Part shown: one piece after another, positions 36,416 to 48,531 of the stretch
How the letters are laid out: every line of letters starts with the position of its first letter
Position numbering within the stretch: the stretch's first letter is position 1
Origin: Gadus chalcogrammus
Taxonomy: Eukaryota; Chordata; Actinopteri; Gadiformes; Gadidae
Length of the DNA stretch: 64,000 bases
Reading direction: 5' to 3'
NCBI RefSeq assembly: GCF_026213295.1
Contig: NC_079428.1
Coordinates: 9,562,620-9,626,619, forward strand
Program-made: the position numbers and the translations under genes
Notes under the pieces: model-generated
What the model saw: the letters and a program-made list of their open reading frames with translations, nothing else
Told to the model about the DNA's origin: nothing
Databases searched by the model: none

Positions 36416-37565
36416 ATGCAGTAGCAGATTGGTTCAGCTGGACTGCCCCGACAGCATATTGGGCCAGATATCGTCTAGTGGTTAAGGTGGCTTTGGTCAG
36501 CTCTGGTCCCCTTCTGCCTCCGTTAGTTAATAGTCCCCGGAGAAGGAGATTAGGAAGGGGAGACCAACAACATCGACATCCAAGGATAAGAAATACAGAC
36601 TTTTTGTAGACGGAGAGAGTCAAATATCGCAACGGTGAACCGGCGCCATAGATCCAGGGCCACAGCTCGGGTTTGAGAAATAGTGAGGTTCAATAGCGGC
36701 TTCAGATGCGGGGGTTCAGCTTTGATAAGGGGGGGGCGGGGGGTACGGCTTCAGTTGCAGGGGTTCAGTTTTGTTGGGAGGGGGTTGTGCTTGGTTCGCG
36801 CATGCACCAACAAATGTCACACATGGCGGACACAAAGTTACAAGTCTCAACTGAAGTAAGCCTTTACTCATCTCAGAGAAGTTCTCAACAGCTGATCTTG
36901 TCTACAGTTGTATTAAGGTTCTTATTCTTTTTTTAATCTCTGAAAACATTACCGAGGTCCGGACCACGGTAAACTCATAGCTGGCTCTCCCCTCTCCCTC
37001 TCTTTCTTTCTCTCTCTCTCTCGTCTCGATCCCTCAGTCGGAGCCCCCCTGTCCGAGGCATGCCGGATGCGGTTGGCCAAATGGTCCAAGGTTCGATACC
37101 CACATTGTCCACAGCAACCATACATAGGCAGAACGCGAGAACACAACGCTGAATAAATAGCAGCAAAGACTGGAAATACTTTTGCGACGATTATTTTGAT
37201 GTATAACTTTTTCTGTCGTTTTATTTAGTTCACAGGGCTGTTCCAAATACTGGTGGTTACAGCGTTGGCTAAGATCAGGGCAGAATTGTATTTGATGGCA
37301 ATCAAAAGCCACAAAGCTATCGTAGATTACTGACATCGGTTCTGCTTTGATGACAAGATCTACAACGCAGTAGGGGAGATATTTGATAGGAATCCTTTTG
37401 ACAGACGTCGGTTTGAATAAAGTCGTTGTTTGTCTATGTGTCGACCTCAGGGGAGAGAAATAAAATCCTGAGACGTGGAAGTTTGCCGATCTCCAACACC
37501 TCTCCCTCTCCTCACCTTTCAAATAATCACAGACTGCCGTGCACACTGGGTTCCCCCCTCTGGCG

Positions 37566-37584
37566 CACACACACACAACCACAT

Positions 37585-37616
<32 letters not shown>

Positions 37617-37668
37617 ACGCACACACACACGCACGCGCGCACGCGCACACACACACGCACGCACAAAT
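37566..37668. repeat. (CA)n with CACG and CGCG interruptions
   Basis: Alternating purine-pyrimidine tract with GCGCGC-type interruptions. Confidence 0.92.
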
Positions 37669-38133
37669 TCGTAAAGATACAGTGGTTTGGAACATGGAGC
37701 GCTTTGCGATTCAACTTCGATTACCGTGTTGAATTGACAACAATGACAGCAGATCCCCTCACCCCTGACTGCCATCTCGCCCCTCCTCATGCATCTCCCC
37801 CCCCCACCCATCGGCCCTATAATTGGTCACTTTTATTCTGAAATCAGCCCCTGCTATAGCTGCAATTACGTCCCTGTCGCCTTCTAGAAACAAACCCAAA
37901 ACAAGGCGCAACCCGTGACAGCGTGGCAGCGCGCTCTCGCCGTTCCCGCACAACTTAATAAGCTGTTTACGAGCGAGGCGGGTCGGTGCAGTCACCGGCC
38001 GCTGCCGCCGCCGCCACGTGTTCGCCCAAAGCAAAGTCATTTATTTCTGACGCTGATGGATGAAGCCGAGGCTCATAACACGTTCCACCGAGAGCCACGT
38101 AGCGGCGGGTGTTGGTGGGGACAGGCGGTTTAC

Positions 38134-38135
<2 letters not shown>

Positions 38136-38179
<44 letters not shown>

Positions 38180-38228
38180 AGTGTTAAGGGGACAAGGGTG
38201 GGGTTCCTTTGTTCCTGCCCCTCACTCT

Positions 38229-38259
<31 letters not shown>
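38136..38259. repeat. (TG)n and (TC)n microsatellites
   Basis: (TG)n at 38136-38176 and (TC)n at 38231-38259, separated by 54 bp. Confidence 0.95.
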
Positions 38260-38263
<4 letters not shown>

Positions 38264-38691
38264 GTCAATAAGGCTCTGGTATCTCTGGTGTCGTCAGGGT
38301 TTCTTTTGGGTTCTCAGTTAGGGTGTGGTGCTTGCTAGAATTGGTTTGCGTTTCTATGTGGGTGTGGCTCCGCCTCCCTCTTGACTCCGCCCCCCCGGGG
38401 ACACATGGATCGAGCGGTCGACCTGATCGCGTCGGTGGGGAAGGGAGCACTTTCTGACCCAAAACAGATAGATGGAAATTTAACAATGAGGGAGGGGAGC
38501 TATGTGAACCTACATTAACTGTCGTTCTTGTGCTTGCATGCTGTGTATTTGTATGATTTCTATTCCATTTTTCCCCCGTTTCGTTCTTCCCTCTCTCCTC
38601 CTTACTTATTCTTCATACTTCGTTCCACTCTTCCCCTCCTATATCCCTATTAATCCAAGTTAAAAAGGACTTATAGTCCTATTTGTACGTG

Positions 38692-38692
<1 letters not shown>

Positions 38693-38756
<64 letters not shown>

Positions 38757-38799
38757 GATATAAATACACACAAACACACACACACACAAACAAATACAC
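38693..38799. repeat. (CA)n, interrupted
   Basis: CA tract with CAAA and GATATAAATA interruptions. Confidence 0.93.
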
Positions 38800-39292
38800 A
38801 CCCTGTAAGATAAATTGCCTCCCAGGAGAATCTCTTCAGCGTTCCCGACAGCTGGTGAGTCGCTGACACCAAAACAAAGGAAATGTTCTTATTAAGCAAG
38901 CTAGAAAACAATGTGTGTGGAGCTTCACAGGAATTAAGGTGTGCAGTGACTAAACTCTATGGCAAAGGAGGATAAAAGGTGGATTCTTCCTTCACTCCCT
39001 CCCTCCTTGCTTTCTTTCATTCCCTTCCTATTATCTCTGCTCACACCCTGGTGTTTCTTCAATGATAAACTGCAATCTTAGCCCTGGGACTGAGAAAGCG
39101 CCAGGTTCATAAATATTTAAATTCAATAGACAACAGTAATCAGTCAATTCTACATAACACTGATTTCACGTGAGATAAATCACTAAACTGCATACTGACT
39201 CACCTCAGTGCTCCCGGAGGTTAGTATTTAGATCAAGTGAGTGGGGCAGTGAGCACCCTTAACCCCGAGGCATTTTCGCTAACATTACAACA

Positions 39293-39317
39293 TAAAGTGA
39301 AAGCGAAAGTGAAAGTT
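39293..39317 (+). promoter_or_regulatory. IRF/ISRE-like GAAA repeat
   Basis: AAAGTGAAAGCGAAAGTGAA followed by AGTT contains three GAAA cores spaced by two bases, matching the IRF consensus GAAANNGAAA. It lies in the nrxn2 last intron. Function is inference only. Confidence 0.3.
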
Positions 39318-40431
39318 CAATTACACATGATCGGACCACCGGGGTAAAGCGATGGAACTCAACCATGACAAGTACAACAGCAACACTGGCATCGACAACA
39401 GGTTGGGAGGGTTAAGGTGGCTTTGGAATTAGAAGCAACATCAACTATAATGGATGGCGTTCTCGACAGATGTAAAAAATAAAAACGTATTCAGTGGCTC
39501 CAGAGCCGTGGCGGGACGGGGCGCCGGGCGGTAATGAATGGTGGGTGTGGCGGTCCGGGACGAAGGGTATGAACTTGATATAGCACCTGCTACATCCCGC
39601 GACTGATAAGTAGCACAAGGTAGAGGAGGAGGGAGAGGGGGGCATCAAAGAGGGGGTGGTGAGATGGAGAGAGCGAGAGAGAGCGAGTGAGAGTGGGTGT
39701 GGGAGAAGATGAAGGGAATGTGAGGACGAACGCGAATGGAATTAGACTCTGGAGGGGGTTTAGAATTAATGACGAGTGCGACTTTTCGCCGTCGGAAAAA
39801 ATGGGTATTTGTTACTGAAATGCACTATAGGTTTTGTATATGGGTGTTAGGGAAAAGAAAAACACTTGATGGGAGGGTTTAGAATGAATGACTACTGTGC
39901 ATTCGCCGTCGGTGGCAGAAGCGTATGTATCATGTAAATGCTCTGCAGGATTCACGCGTGTGTGTAAACTAAATAAATTGTTCTCGCACACAAATAAAGC
40001 GCAAAACACATCGCGGTAGAGGGGCGTAAATGAGGGACGATTAAGATTTCTGCCACTCGTAGTCAGAAACATCGTCATTTTCGTCTGCGGAAATTAAGAA
40101 ATCGACTAAAGTAAGGGAGGATGGTCCATCACGTGTGGTGATGGCTTTGTGAATGAGGGCTGTTTGTATACTTGTGTCCTCAAGTCATTCAGCAGATCCA
40201 CCCGTCGCATCGACTATCTTGGTGAACCAGGGCGAACCGGTGGGGCGGGGGTGTGTGGGGGGGGGGGCTGGCGGTGGTGGGCGCTGGTTGTCAGCCCGCT
40301 CATTAGAAGTGCCGGCAGATTCCACCCAGAGTGTGGTGGGTGGGGGTAATTAAAGCACCCTGACAAACTCAAAGGACTGATTGGGCCCATGGGAGACGGA
40401 CAGCACTCTCTCTCTACCTAGTAACACCGCT

Positions 40432-40437
<6 letters not shown>

Positions 40438-40492
<55 letters not shown>

Positions 40493-40655
40493 CCCTCCCT
40501 CTCTCTCTCATCCTCCCCACCGCCCTCCCTCTGTCTGTCTCTCTCTTTTTCTCTCTGAGGCACCCTTTGTCAATCTCTCTTTCCCCATCTCTCACCCTCC
40601 TGCCCGCCCTCTCTCGTCCGTCCTCCCCCTTTCTCTCTCTCTCTCTCTGACGCAC
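40438..40655. repeat. (TC)n and pyrimidine-rich tract
   Basis: Pure (TC)n at 40438-40488, followed by CT-rich sequence. Confidence 0.93.
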
Positions 40656-40879
40656 ACAATCTCTTTGCCTTTGACTCTAACCTCTCTTTTTTTTTCCGGT
40701 ACATTGCCTTTTTTTCCATAGCCTAAAAGTCGGCCCTTACTCAACTTCCTCTCTCTCTCCCTCTCTAGCTCCCTCTCTTTATCTAGCTCCCTCTCTCTCC
40801 TCCTCTCTTCTTCCCTCTCACTCTCTCTCTCCAGTTTGAGCTCAGGGCTACGTGACGCACCTCTTAATATCGCTGTCGG

Positions 40880-41300
40880 TGTTTTCCTTCAATGCAGCCT
40901 CCTGCACTCTCTCTCACTATCTCTCCATCTCACACAGTCTCCATCTCTCTCTCCCTCTCATACAGTCTTTATCTCTCTCTCAGCCCAGCTCTCCCTCCCA
41001 TGCAGTCTCTACATCTCTCTCTCATTATCTCTCCCTCCCATGCAGTCTCCATTATCTCTCTCTCATTATCTCTCCCATCGTTGCAGTCTACATCTCTCAC
41101 TATCGCTACCTCTCATGCAGTCTCTATATCTCTCTCGCACTATCTCTCCCTCATGCAGTCGCGATATCTCTCTCACTATCTCTCCCTCTCATAGAGTCTA
41201 CATATCCATTTCTCACTATCTGTTCCTCTTATAAAGTCTTAATATCTCTCCCGCACTATCTCTCTCTCTCATGCAGTCTTTATATCTCTCTATATCTAAT
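40880..41300. repeat. pyrimidine-rich minisatellite, about 36 bp unit
   Basis: Repeated phrases CATGCAGTCTCTATATCTCT and CTCACTATCTCTCCCTC, about eleven copies with variation. Confidence 0.8.
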
Positions 41301-42307
41301 TTAGACTCTCTCGCTCTCTCTCGCTCTCTCCCTCACTTTTCCCCTCTCTCTCATATACAATGCTCCTAAGGGCGCAATTTTGTGGTCTCATTTTCCACTC
41401 CAAACCGCTTTCTCCTCATAAATCCAATTTGGGTGTGTCAACAACTGTTATGCCACCTTATTCCTAGATTAGGTCTTTCTCAATAATATCATTTTGAAAT
41501 TTATTTTGAATGAAAAGTCAGGAGATTTAGTTTCCTCTGTCGACGATGGCAAACGCAGAAACCAGGGGAACAACGAAGTGGATTGCAATATGTACGAGGG
41601 TTGAAGTCCCACCTCAAGCCGCTGTCTGTAAATTGTGACGACTACATTCAGCTGTAAAGCTAGCATTAAGTTAGAATATAGCTTCACGGCTAAAGGCCAA
41701 TACGATTTTAATGACCTGTTTCTGTATTCACTGTATGTCACTTTGGATATACGTATAAGTGCCTGCTTCATGACTAAATTGTACTACTACTACTCATAAT
41801 ACAAAGGATAATAAATGCATTGCTATATAACTGATTATATATATCATCACTTACATTGTGTAAGTATATTATATAAGTATAGAAAGAAATCTGTAAGAAT
41901 CTTAAAGGCTGTCTTACTCCCCTAAAGTGGTGCCAGGCAGTGTCTTGCTTGATGCTTAAAGTGGGATTGAAAACACTCCTATCTCACTGGGTTGACAAAC
42001 TACAGAACAACCGTATTTGGCATCTGGTGGCTGCGATATGAAATGCTTGTCCATCTGGCCTGAGAGTTAGTGTTTGTGTGTGTGGGTATCTGCCTGTTAA
42101 AATGTGTGTGCTTGTGTGCCTCTGTGTGTGGATATACCCGAGTGTCTGTATGTGAGTGTTTCTTTATGTGTGTCTGTGTTGGTGTTTGTGTGTGTGTGTG
42201 TGTGTGTGCGTGTAGTCATGTGTAGTTTGTGTGGTGTGTGAGTTGTTTGTGTGTGTGTGTCCATATGTCTTTCGGGTTTGTGTTTATGTTCACTTGTATG
42301 TTTGCCT

Positions 42308-42313
<6 letters not shown>

Positions 42314-42348
<35 letters not shown>
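42314..42348. repeat. (TG)n microsatellite within a TG-rich region
   Basis: The surrounding 42070-42350 is TG-rich with imperfect repeats. Confidence 0.92.
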
Positions 42349-42350
<2 letters not shown>

Positions 42351-42586
42351 TGTGTTTCTACAGGTATTCGTCGGGTGGATTCGGGGGAGAGAGGACGAAT
42401 GAAAGACCTCACTCCCACACATACAGACAGCCAAAGAAACAGACATACAGACAGAGATAGAGCCCAGGGGTGTGTGTGTGTGTGTGTGTGAGTGTGAAGG
42501 TGAGCATGTCCAGCTCTCTATCTTTGTAATGGAGTGGGTGTCAGTGAGTACACTGGAGAAAGAGCGAAGGAAAAAGAGGAAGCCTT

Positions 42587-42588
<2 letters not shown>

Positions 42589-42663
<75 letters not shown>

Positions 42664-42678
42664 AAGAGAGAGAGAGGG

Positions 42679-42726
<48 letters not shown>

Positions 42727-42757
42727 GGGGAGAGAGGGGGAGAGAGAGAGAGAGAGA
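42589..42757. repeat. (GA)n microsatellite
   Basis: GA tract with a few GC and GGG interruptions. Confidence 0.95.
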
Positions 42758-43183
42758 GCAAAGGCTAGAGGGAAAAGTGCTCTGCTAGGGGAGATTAGGG
42801 CCAAGGCAAAACATCCACCAAACAACGGAACATAAAGAAAACCCAAAACTCTCCATCCGTTATTTTTTAGAACAGAAGGGAATCAGGCATCCTCTCCCAC
42901 CACTCGCCCCCCTGGGGAGAAGACCTCACCCAGGGAGAAGGGGGGAGACGGGGAGAGGGAGGGAGTGTCAACGCCACTCAGCCCAGCACAAACAGGGCAC
43001 TTTTTTCCCTTCCTTAATCTCCCGACGCCACCGCTCGGCTCCCGGTGCAAGACGCTCTAAGCCGCGTTTCTAATACATTTCGGCGAAGGGTGAGGGAGGA
43101 ATCGGAGGAACGGCGAGGAAAAAGGGGGGGAGGGGCTAGTAAAACCTAAATAAGAACAGCTGCGTCGGGATAAAGGGGGGATT

Positions 43184-43648
43184 GTGGCAGGAGAGAGTGG
43201 ACATCACCAAGATGTTCCCCCCAATAAAAGTAAACTTTATTTTATTATCCCAGCGGATTATGAACAGTTTGCTGCAGTGAAGTTAAACTATCGGAAACGA
43301 GTGTCTTTGCATCTGCCGCTCTACCTGAGCTACTCAGCGATACTCTGTTCCTTGGCAAAAACCGACATTTCTGACCAGGAGACTAAACTGCAATCCACCT
43401 TACCATCAGCCAGTAGATCCTTTGTTTTAAATGTCACAGTCAAAGCCAAAACCAATTCCAAAGAAGCCAAATCCTACAAATGTACCCAATGCACGAATGT
43501 CTTTGATCCAGAGGCTGAGTATTCATTCAGAGCTGGGCCATTCCTGGATCAGAGGTACCAAGAGTTCTATTACATAGCCAATAACAACGCTGCAACGGAC
43601 ACAGATCTGGCCAATCAGAGGAGAGCATGGGGGTGGAGTTTTGTATAA
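43184..43648 (+). other. uncharacterised 154-codon open frame, antisense in nrxn2 intron
   Basis: An uninterrupted frame of non-repetitive composition with a CxxC pair (YKCTQCTNVFD) and no low complexity. I do not recognise a family. No splice sites, promoter or poly(A) signal support a gene. Frames of this length can occur by chance in 64 kb, so it is listed only because its composition differs from the repeat-derived frames around it. Confidence 0.2.
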
Positions 43649-43809
43649 AGGTCCGGTCTGAGGATGGAAGCACGCTGTAACTGTTTCCACACAGGCTTTC
43701 TAGTAGAACGTGTGGACACAGTACCTTTAAATACATTTCCCTACACTTTCCAGGTCAACCAATACCATCGAAGTTAAAAGCGAGAAACCGTCAACCAATC
43801 AGCACTCAC

Positions 43810-43888
43810 CGTTTCCGGGTTCACACTCCTCTAGGTCCTCATCGTCGCTGGGACACTCGGCCGACGCAACCAGTAGGTCATCTGTGTT
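43810..43888 (-). CDS. nrxn2: nrxn2 penultimate coding exon (acidic juxtamembrane stalk)
   Basis: Small 79 bp exon. On the - strand the acceptor CGCCCTCAG ends at 43889, the exon starts in phase 0 at 43888, and the donor GTGAGT follows 43810. It encodes [18 protein letters not shown] then LEECEPGN plus one base of a glycine codon. This is the neurexin stalk signature ([16 protein letters not shown]...CEPS.GG) just after the sixth LNS domain and the mucin-like segment. The leftover g joins the ga of the exon at 33014 to give glycine, so the two exons splice in frame across a 10.8 kb intron. The two cysteines are conserved in the family. Where NRXN1 reads EPSSGG, this gene reads EPGNGG, so the Ser-Gly is absent. 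A long (CT)n tract lies about 25 bp upstream of the acceptor. Confidence 0.92.
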
Positions 43889-43911
43889 CTGAGGGCGAGA
43901 GACATAGCGGT

Positions 43912-43912
<1 letters not shown>

Positions 43913-43962
<50 letters not shown>

Positions 43963-43976
43963 GAGAGAGAGAGAGA
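43913..43976. repeat. (GA)n on + strand, (CT)n in nrxn2 transcript
   Basis: Lies 25-88 bp upstream of the acceptor of the nrxn2 exon 43888-43810, extending its polypyrimidine tract. Confidence 0.95.
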
Positions 43977-44028
43977 AGGTCAAACAAGGGTCCCCGACAG
44001 AGTATTTTGAGTGTCCATGCGATAATTC

Positions 44029-44215
44029 AGCGTTCCCCAACATGTGGGTCGGGTCCCTTTAACCTCAAATGGGGTCCCAGGAGATTTCTGACTTATAAGC
44101 TATAGATGTTTTTACCGGACATTTGTAACATTTTGAAAGCCATATGGCTTGGGTCAACAAAATTTCAGCTCTTAAAATTGGCGGTCAAGAGCCAGACAAT
44201 GGGTGGGGAACCGCT
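44029..44215. mobile_element. hAT-type MITE, degenerate
   Basis: The left end CAGCGTTCCCCAACATGTGG matches the reverse complement of the right end (AGCGGTTCCCCACCCATTG) with a few mismatches. The size of 187 bp and the CAG..GGTTCCCCA-type ends fit hAT MITEs. A clean 8 bp duplication was not found. Confidence 0.6.
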
Positions 44216-44262
44216 AATATTATCAGTAATTAGGGGAGATGGTGGGTGGCTTTGGAGTAGGG

Positions 44263-44330
44263 GATGGCTCAAGGGGTAGCACTGTCTCAGTACCCTGACC
44301 CCTCGAGATTTAAACCCAGCGCATTTCAGA
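44263..44330 (+). repeat. tRNA-like SINE head, degenerate
   Basis: TGGCTCAAGGG fits the Pol III A box; GAGATTTAAACCC is a weak B box 45 bp later. Confidence 0.35.
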
Positions 44331-44450
44331 TTTCCGACCATCAGAAACCCGGACACTGGGGTGTCTTCGTCGAGTACTTTCTCGTCGGGCTCATCGTCGA
44401 AAACCTCCCTATCTCCTTATCCCATGCGGTTGCCGTGACCACCAGCACTG

Positions 44451-44473
44451 CCCCCCCCCCCCCCCCCCCCCCC
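44451..44473. repeat. poly(C) tract
   Basis: Run of 23 C. Confidence 0.95.
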
Positions 44474-44939
44474 GCAGACCACCGCGCCTCCCCCCCCTCC
44501 ACGGACCCCAGATCCCCGCGTCTCGCCCGAGACTTCAGCACACCGTCTGGGCTTTTATTGCCCGTGCCGTAATTGATTTGAGGGGCAATTTGTCAGCCCC
44601 ACCGCAAGGCCCTGAGCGCCCTCTGTCTGTCTGCTATTAATTCACTGCTCTGCCTCTGGGCCTGTTTATTAGCGGGAGACGCTGTGTGGCGGCGGTGCGT
44701 GCGTGTGTTTGACTCTGATGGTGTGCGACTCTGCTTATGAAAGTGGTATTGTTTTGACTCGGGAAGTTTGCAAGCACGGATGTGTGTTTTTACCATGCCT
44801 CTGTGCACGGCTGTGTTCGACTGAGTTTGTGTATCCGATCGGTGAAGGTATCAACGTTTTTGTGTGCTCTCTGCGTGTGTGAGGGGTTTGTGCATGTGTA
44901 TGTGTGAGTCTTTTATGCGTGTGTGTGTTTTCAGGTCTG

Positions 44940-45173
<234 letters not shown>

Positions 45174-45326
45174 ATAAGCTCATGTGTACGTATTGTCTAT
45201 TCTGTGCATGTTTGACTCAAGTACTGCAACATGTTGTTTTGAGGATGTAGGGCATCAAAAGCAACTGAAAATATTTGTGCCCCTGCAATGTATTTTATAA
45301 ATGCGGACACAAATAAAGACATTGAA

Positions 45327-45327
<1 letters not shown>

Positions 45328-45385
<58 letters not shown>
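45328..45385. repeat. (TG)n microsatellite
   Basis: About 29 TG repeats preceded by AATAAAGACATTGAAA. Confidence 0.96.
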
Positions 45386-45386
<1 letters not shown>

Positions 45387-46510
45387 CACAGACATTGCGT
45401 GTGTTTGTGCATGTGTGCGTTCGTCCCACCTGGCCTGCCCGTCTACCGTGCTGGCGTTTCCGTGGCAACGCCTTCGCCTTCACACATGCACTTAAAGCGC
45501 ATTTCTATTCGCCGCACACAGTCAGACATCTGGCTTCACCTAACTACAGCTAAAATGGCCTATTAGGTGTACCCGTACACATGCGCTCTCGAACGAAGAG
45601 TGCTACGGTTAGCCCTCTCACAAAGGTCCCTTAAATTAGCTCAGAATGTCGCGAGCATGCATGTCGATTAATGTCGAAGCGTGCGACACATGAACGGGAA
45701 CATTTGAATCCAATTAAGATGTTGTCGGTGAATGTATTTATGTGTTGTTGTTTTAAAATCGGAGAAAATCATCCGAAGTGAAAAGTTGTAAACAGTAGAT
45801 TAAATCAGGCATATGATTTAAATGAGAAAAGCAGAGCCAATAATCAGACTTGACATTTTGGTTTTTGTAATAAAATGAGTTATGAAAACAATTACAGCTG
45901 TGTTTCTATACCAACATCATTTTCTTTGGGTTGAGCTTCTGCCGGCTGTAAAATAACTACTAACAACATACTTTGGTGAATAGGTGAATGATATGACTAT
46001 AAAAATAAAGAAAAAAGTCTCATTTAATTTCCCAACCCTCATTTTATAGCAGACTTGTAAAGCGTTCTGCCATTTTAATAAGTGTACTTCTAGAGTTAAT
46101 GTGAAAGTAGTGGTGATAAGAAGTATTAAAATGTAATAGTATATATGGTGTCTTTTAAATAAGATGGGCTTTTGCCTGAATTCCCGCCTCTAATTAAGTT
46201 AACTTTAGTTAATATTTTCTGATGGATTTTGACCCCCTGTAGTTGTGCCATTTTGTTCTGGCTTTAGTTTGTTCCGCACATTTGCACATTTGGTTAATAT
46301 TCGATGAGAATCCTAATGAAGCAAATTCACCGAGTCCTGCACGACTTTTAAGCATTCTACGTTATTGCCATCACAAGCATATCATTTGAACGAAATTCAA
46401 TCTCCGAAAAACAGGTGCAATTGGAAATAATAGAAAAAAGGACACATATTCTGGCAAACACAGACACACACACACACAAACACAAACTCCCACACACAGT
46501 AACATCAAAC

Positions 46511-46546
46511 TTATTATTATAATTTGTATTATTATTATTATTATTC
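46511..46546. repeat. (ATT)n microsatellite
   Basis: Imperfect ATT repeat. Confidence 0.9.
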
Positions 46547-46758
46547 GACTGTGATCAAAGCTGACGAGGGCCTCCGGGGCGCTGAAAAATTAAATGATTT
46601 GGTTTCCTGCTCGCCCTCATTACTTTGTTAGCGCAGTATGATCACTGACACCCCCAGCTTTCCAGGGCTGCAGTATTAACTATGTTGATGGTGGCTCGCA
46701 TATTTGTGTCTGTGTGTGTGTTTGTGCGTGGTAAGCATATTTTTGTGCGTTCATGTTT

Positions 46759-46795
46759 TTGTGTTTGTGTGTGTGTGTGTGTGTGTGCATGTGTG

Positions 46796-46879
<84 letters not shown>
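46759..46879. repeat. (TG)n microsatellite
   Basis: Two TG tracts (46759-46786 and 46801-46879). Confidence 0.96.
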
Positions 46880-46880
<1 letters not shown>

Positions 46881-47087
46881 CGGTGCTTGTGTCTGGGTAA
46901 TTGTGTGCCAAAGTGTTTGAATGGGACCGCTGTAGTCAGTCGTCGGCCATGTTAAACAACTGAAAGGGTGACTCATTGTCACTCTTTAAAACGAAAGACA
47001 AAGGTTGTTCACAGAACAACAAAGAAGACAGCACAGATGAAAAGGCAGCGGTGTGTGTGTGTGTGTGTGTGTGGGAGTGTGTGTGTT

Positions 47088-47187
47088 NNNNNNNNNNNNN
47101 NNNNNNNNNNNNNNNNNNNNNNNNNNNNNNNNNNNNNNNNNNNNNNNNNNNNNNNNNNNNNNNNNNNNNNNNNNNNNNNNNNNNNNN
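47088..47187. other. assembly gap of 100 N
   Basis: Exactly 100 N, a conventional length for a gap of unknown size. It sits directly after a (TG)n tract, so a collapsed microsatellite is the likely cause. Confidence 0.98.
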
Positions 47188-47582
47188 CTGCCCGCGATTC
47201 CCGGGCGAGTTCACCCGCTCACCCACGCCGGTCGTTAACGTATGCGTGTCGTCATGGAAACTAGACCACGCTCGCACTCCATCGGAAGAGTTCATTAGTG
47301 AGACAATGAAAACGAGTGTTTGCCTGTAATAAACTGGTCCACAGGAAAGAGAGACGTCCGTACAACAGAGCTACCCACGTATCCACCTCCCTGCCCAGTC
47401 TAGGGCTCAATAATAATCCTGCTGGCCCACAATAAAAATATCGGCGAGACGCCCGTAGACGGCATGCGTTGGGGGGGAGAAGCGCGACGAACTGTTTGTT
47501 CATGCTTTAATCCAAAGTTACTCACACTACGGGGAGGGGGGTCTAAGATACATGGCATGATGGAGCATGGAGCGTTTGCTAG

Positions 47583-47585
<3 letters not shown>

Positions 47586-47641
<56 letters not shown>
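47586..47641. repeat. (GA)n microsatellite
   Basis: About 28 GA repeats. Confidence 0.96.
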
Positions 47642-47648
<7 letters not shown>

Positions 47649-47750
47649 TGGCTTTGAGGCCGTGTTCGAGGTTTGAGGGCTGAGATGAGTCCTCTCCCCT
47701 CCAACAGCTGTTGTAGCCAGCAGGTAATTACAGAGGGGAGGGAGAGAGAT

Positions 47751-47979
<229 letters not shown>

Positions 47980-48403
47980 TACCCAATTAACATTTTGGCA
48001 GGTAAGCAGCCGAAGACATGTGTATAACTGTGTCCACCTGTGCATACCATTCTTCAACCGAATCACTGAGTTCTACAATATAACTCACAGAGAAAAATAA
48101 GTTATAGAAAAAATAACTGTGATTTTGTGAAATTGTTGTAGATGTAAATGAGTGGAAAATTGTATGGCTTAGAAAAGGGAATCTGAATTGTATTATATAT
48201 ATTTGTTGTTATTCATTGATACACAATTTATAAAGATGTTTTCCAAGATGTGGACAATTGGAGCCAAAGGCAAAATATCTTCCTCATCATCAGCTGAAGA
48301 CATAGGCACCTCCTTTTCTCCTCTCCTGTTTGGCTCCTCCTACCTGGCCTCCTCCTCCTCACCTCCCTCCAACGAGGAGATGACACAGCCAGCAGGCTTC
48401 CAA

Positions 48404-48531
<128 letters not shown>

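Larger units (their letters stand above)
33015..43809 (-). other. nrxn2: nrxn2 last intron
   Basis: A 10.8 kb intron bounded by donor GTGAGT (after 43810) and acceptor TGTCCCAG (before 33014). It holds the minisatellites at 35230 and 40880, several microsatellites and otherwise unique sequence. No further neurexin exon is seen, and none is needed because the phases join. Confidence 0.75.

Noticed and set aside
36460..37110. tRNA-like motifs (TCTAGTGGTTAA near 36474 and AAGGTTCGATACCC near 37088)
   Set aside because: Only one promoter box is convincing in each case, and they are about 600 bp apart, so neither supports a SINE or tRNA call.
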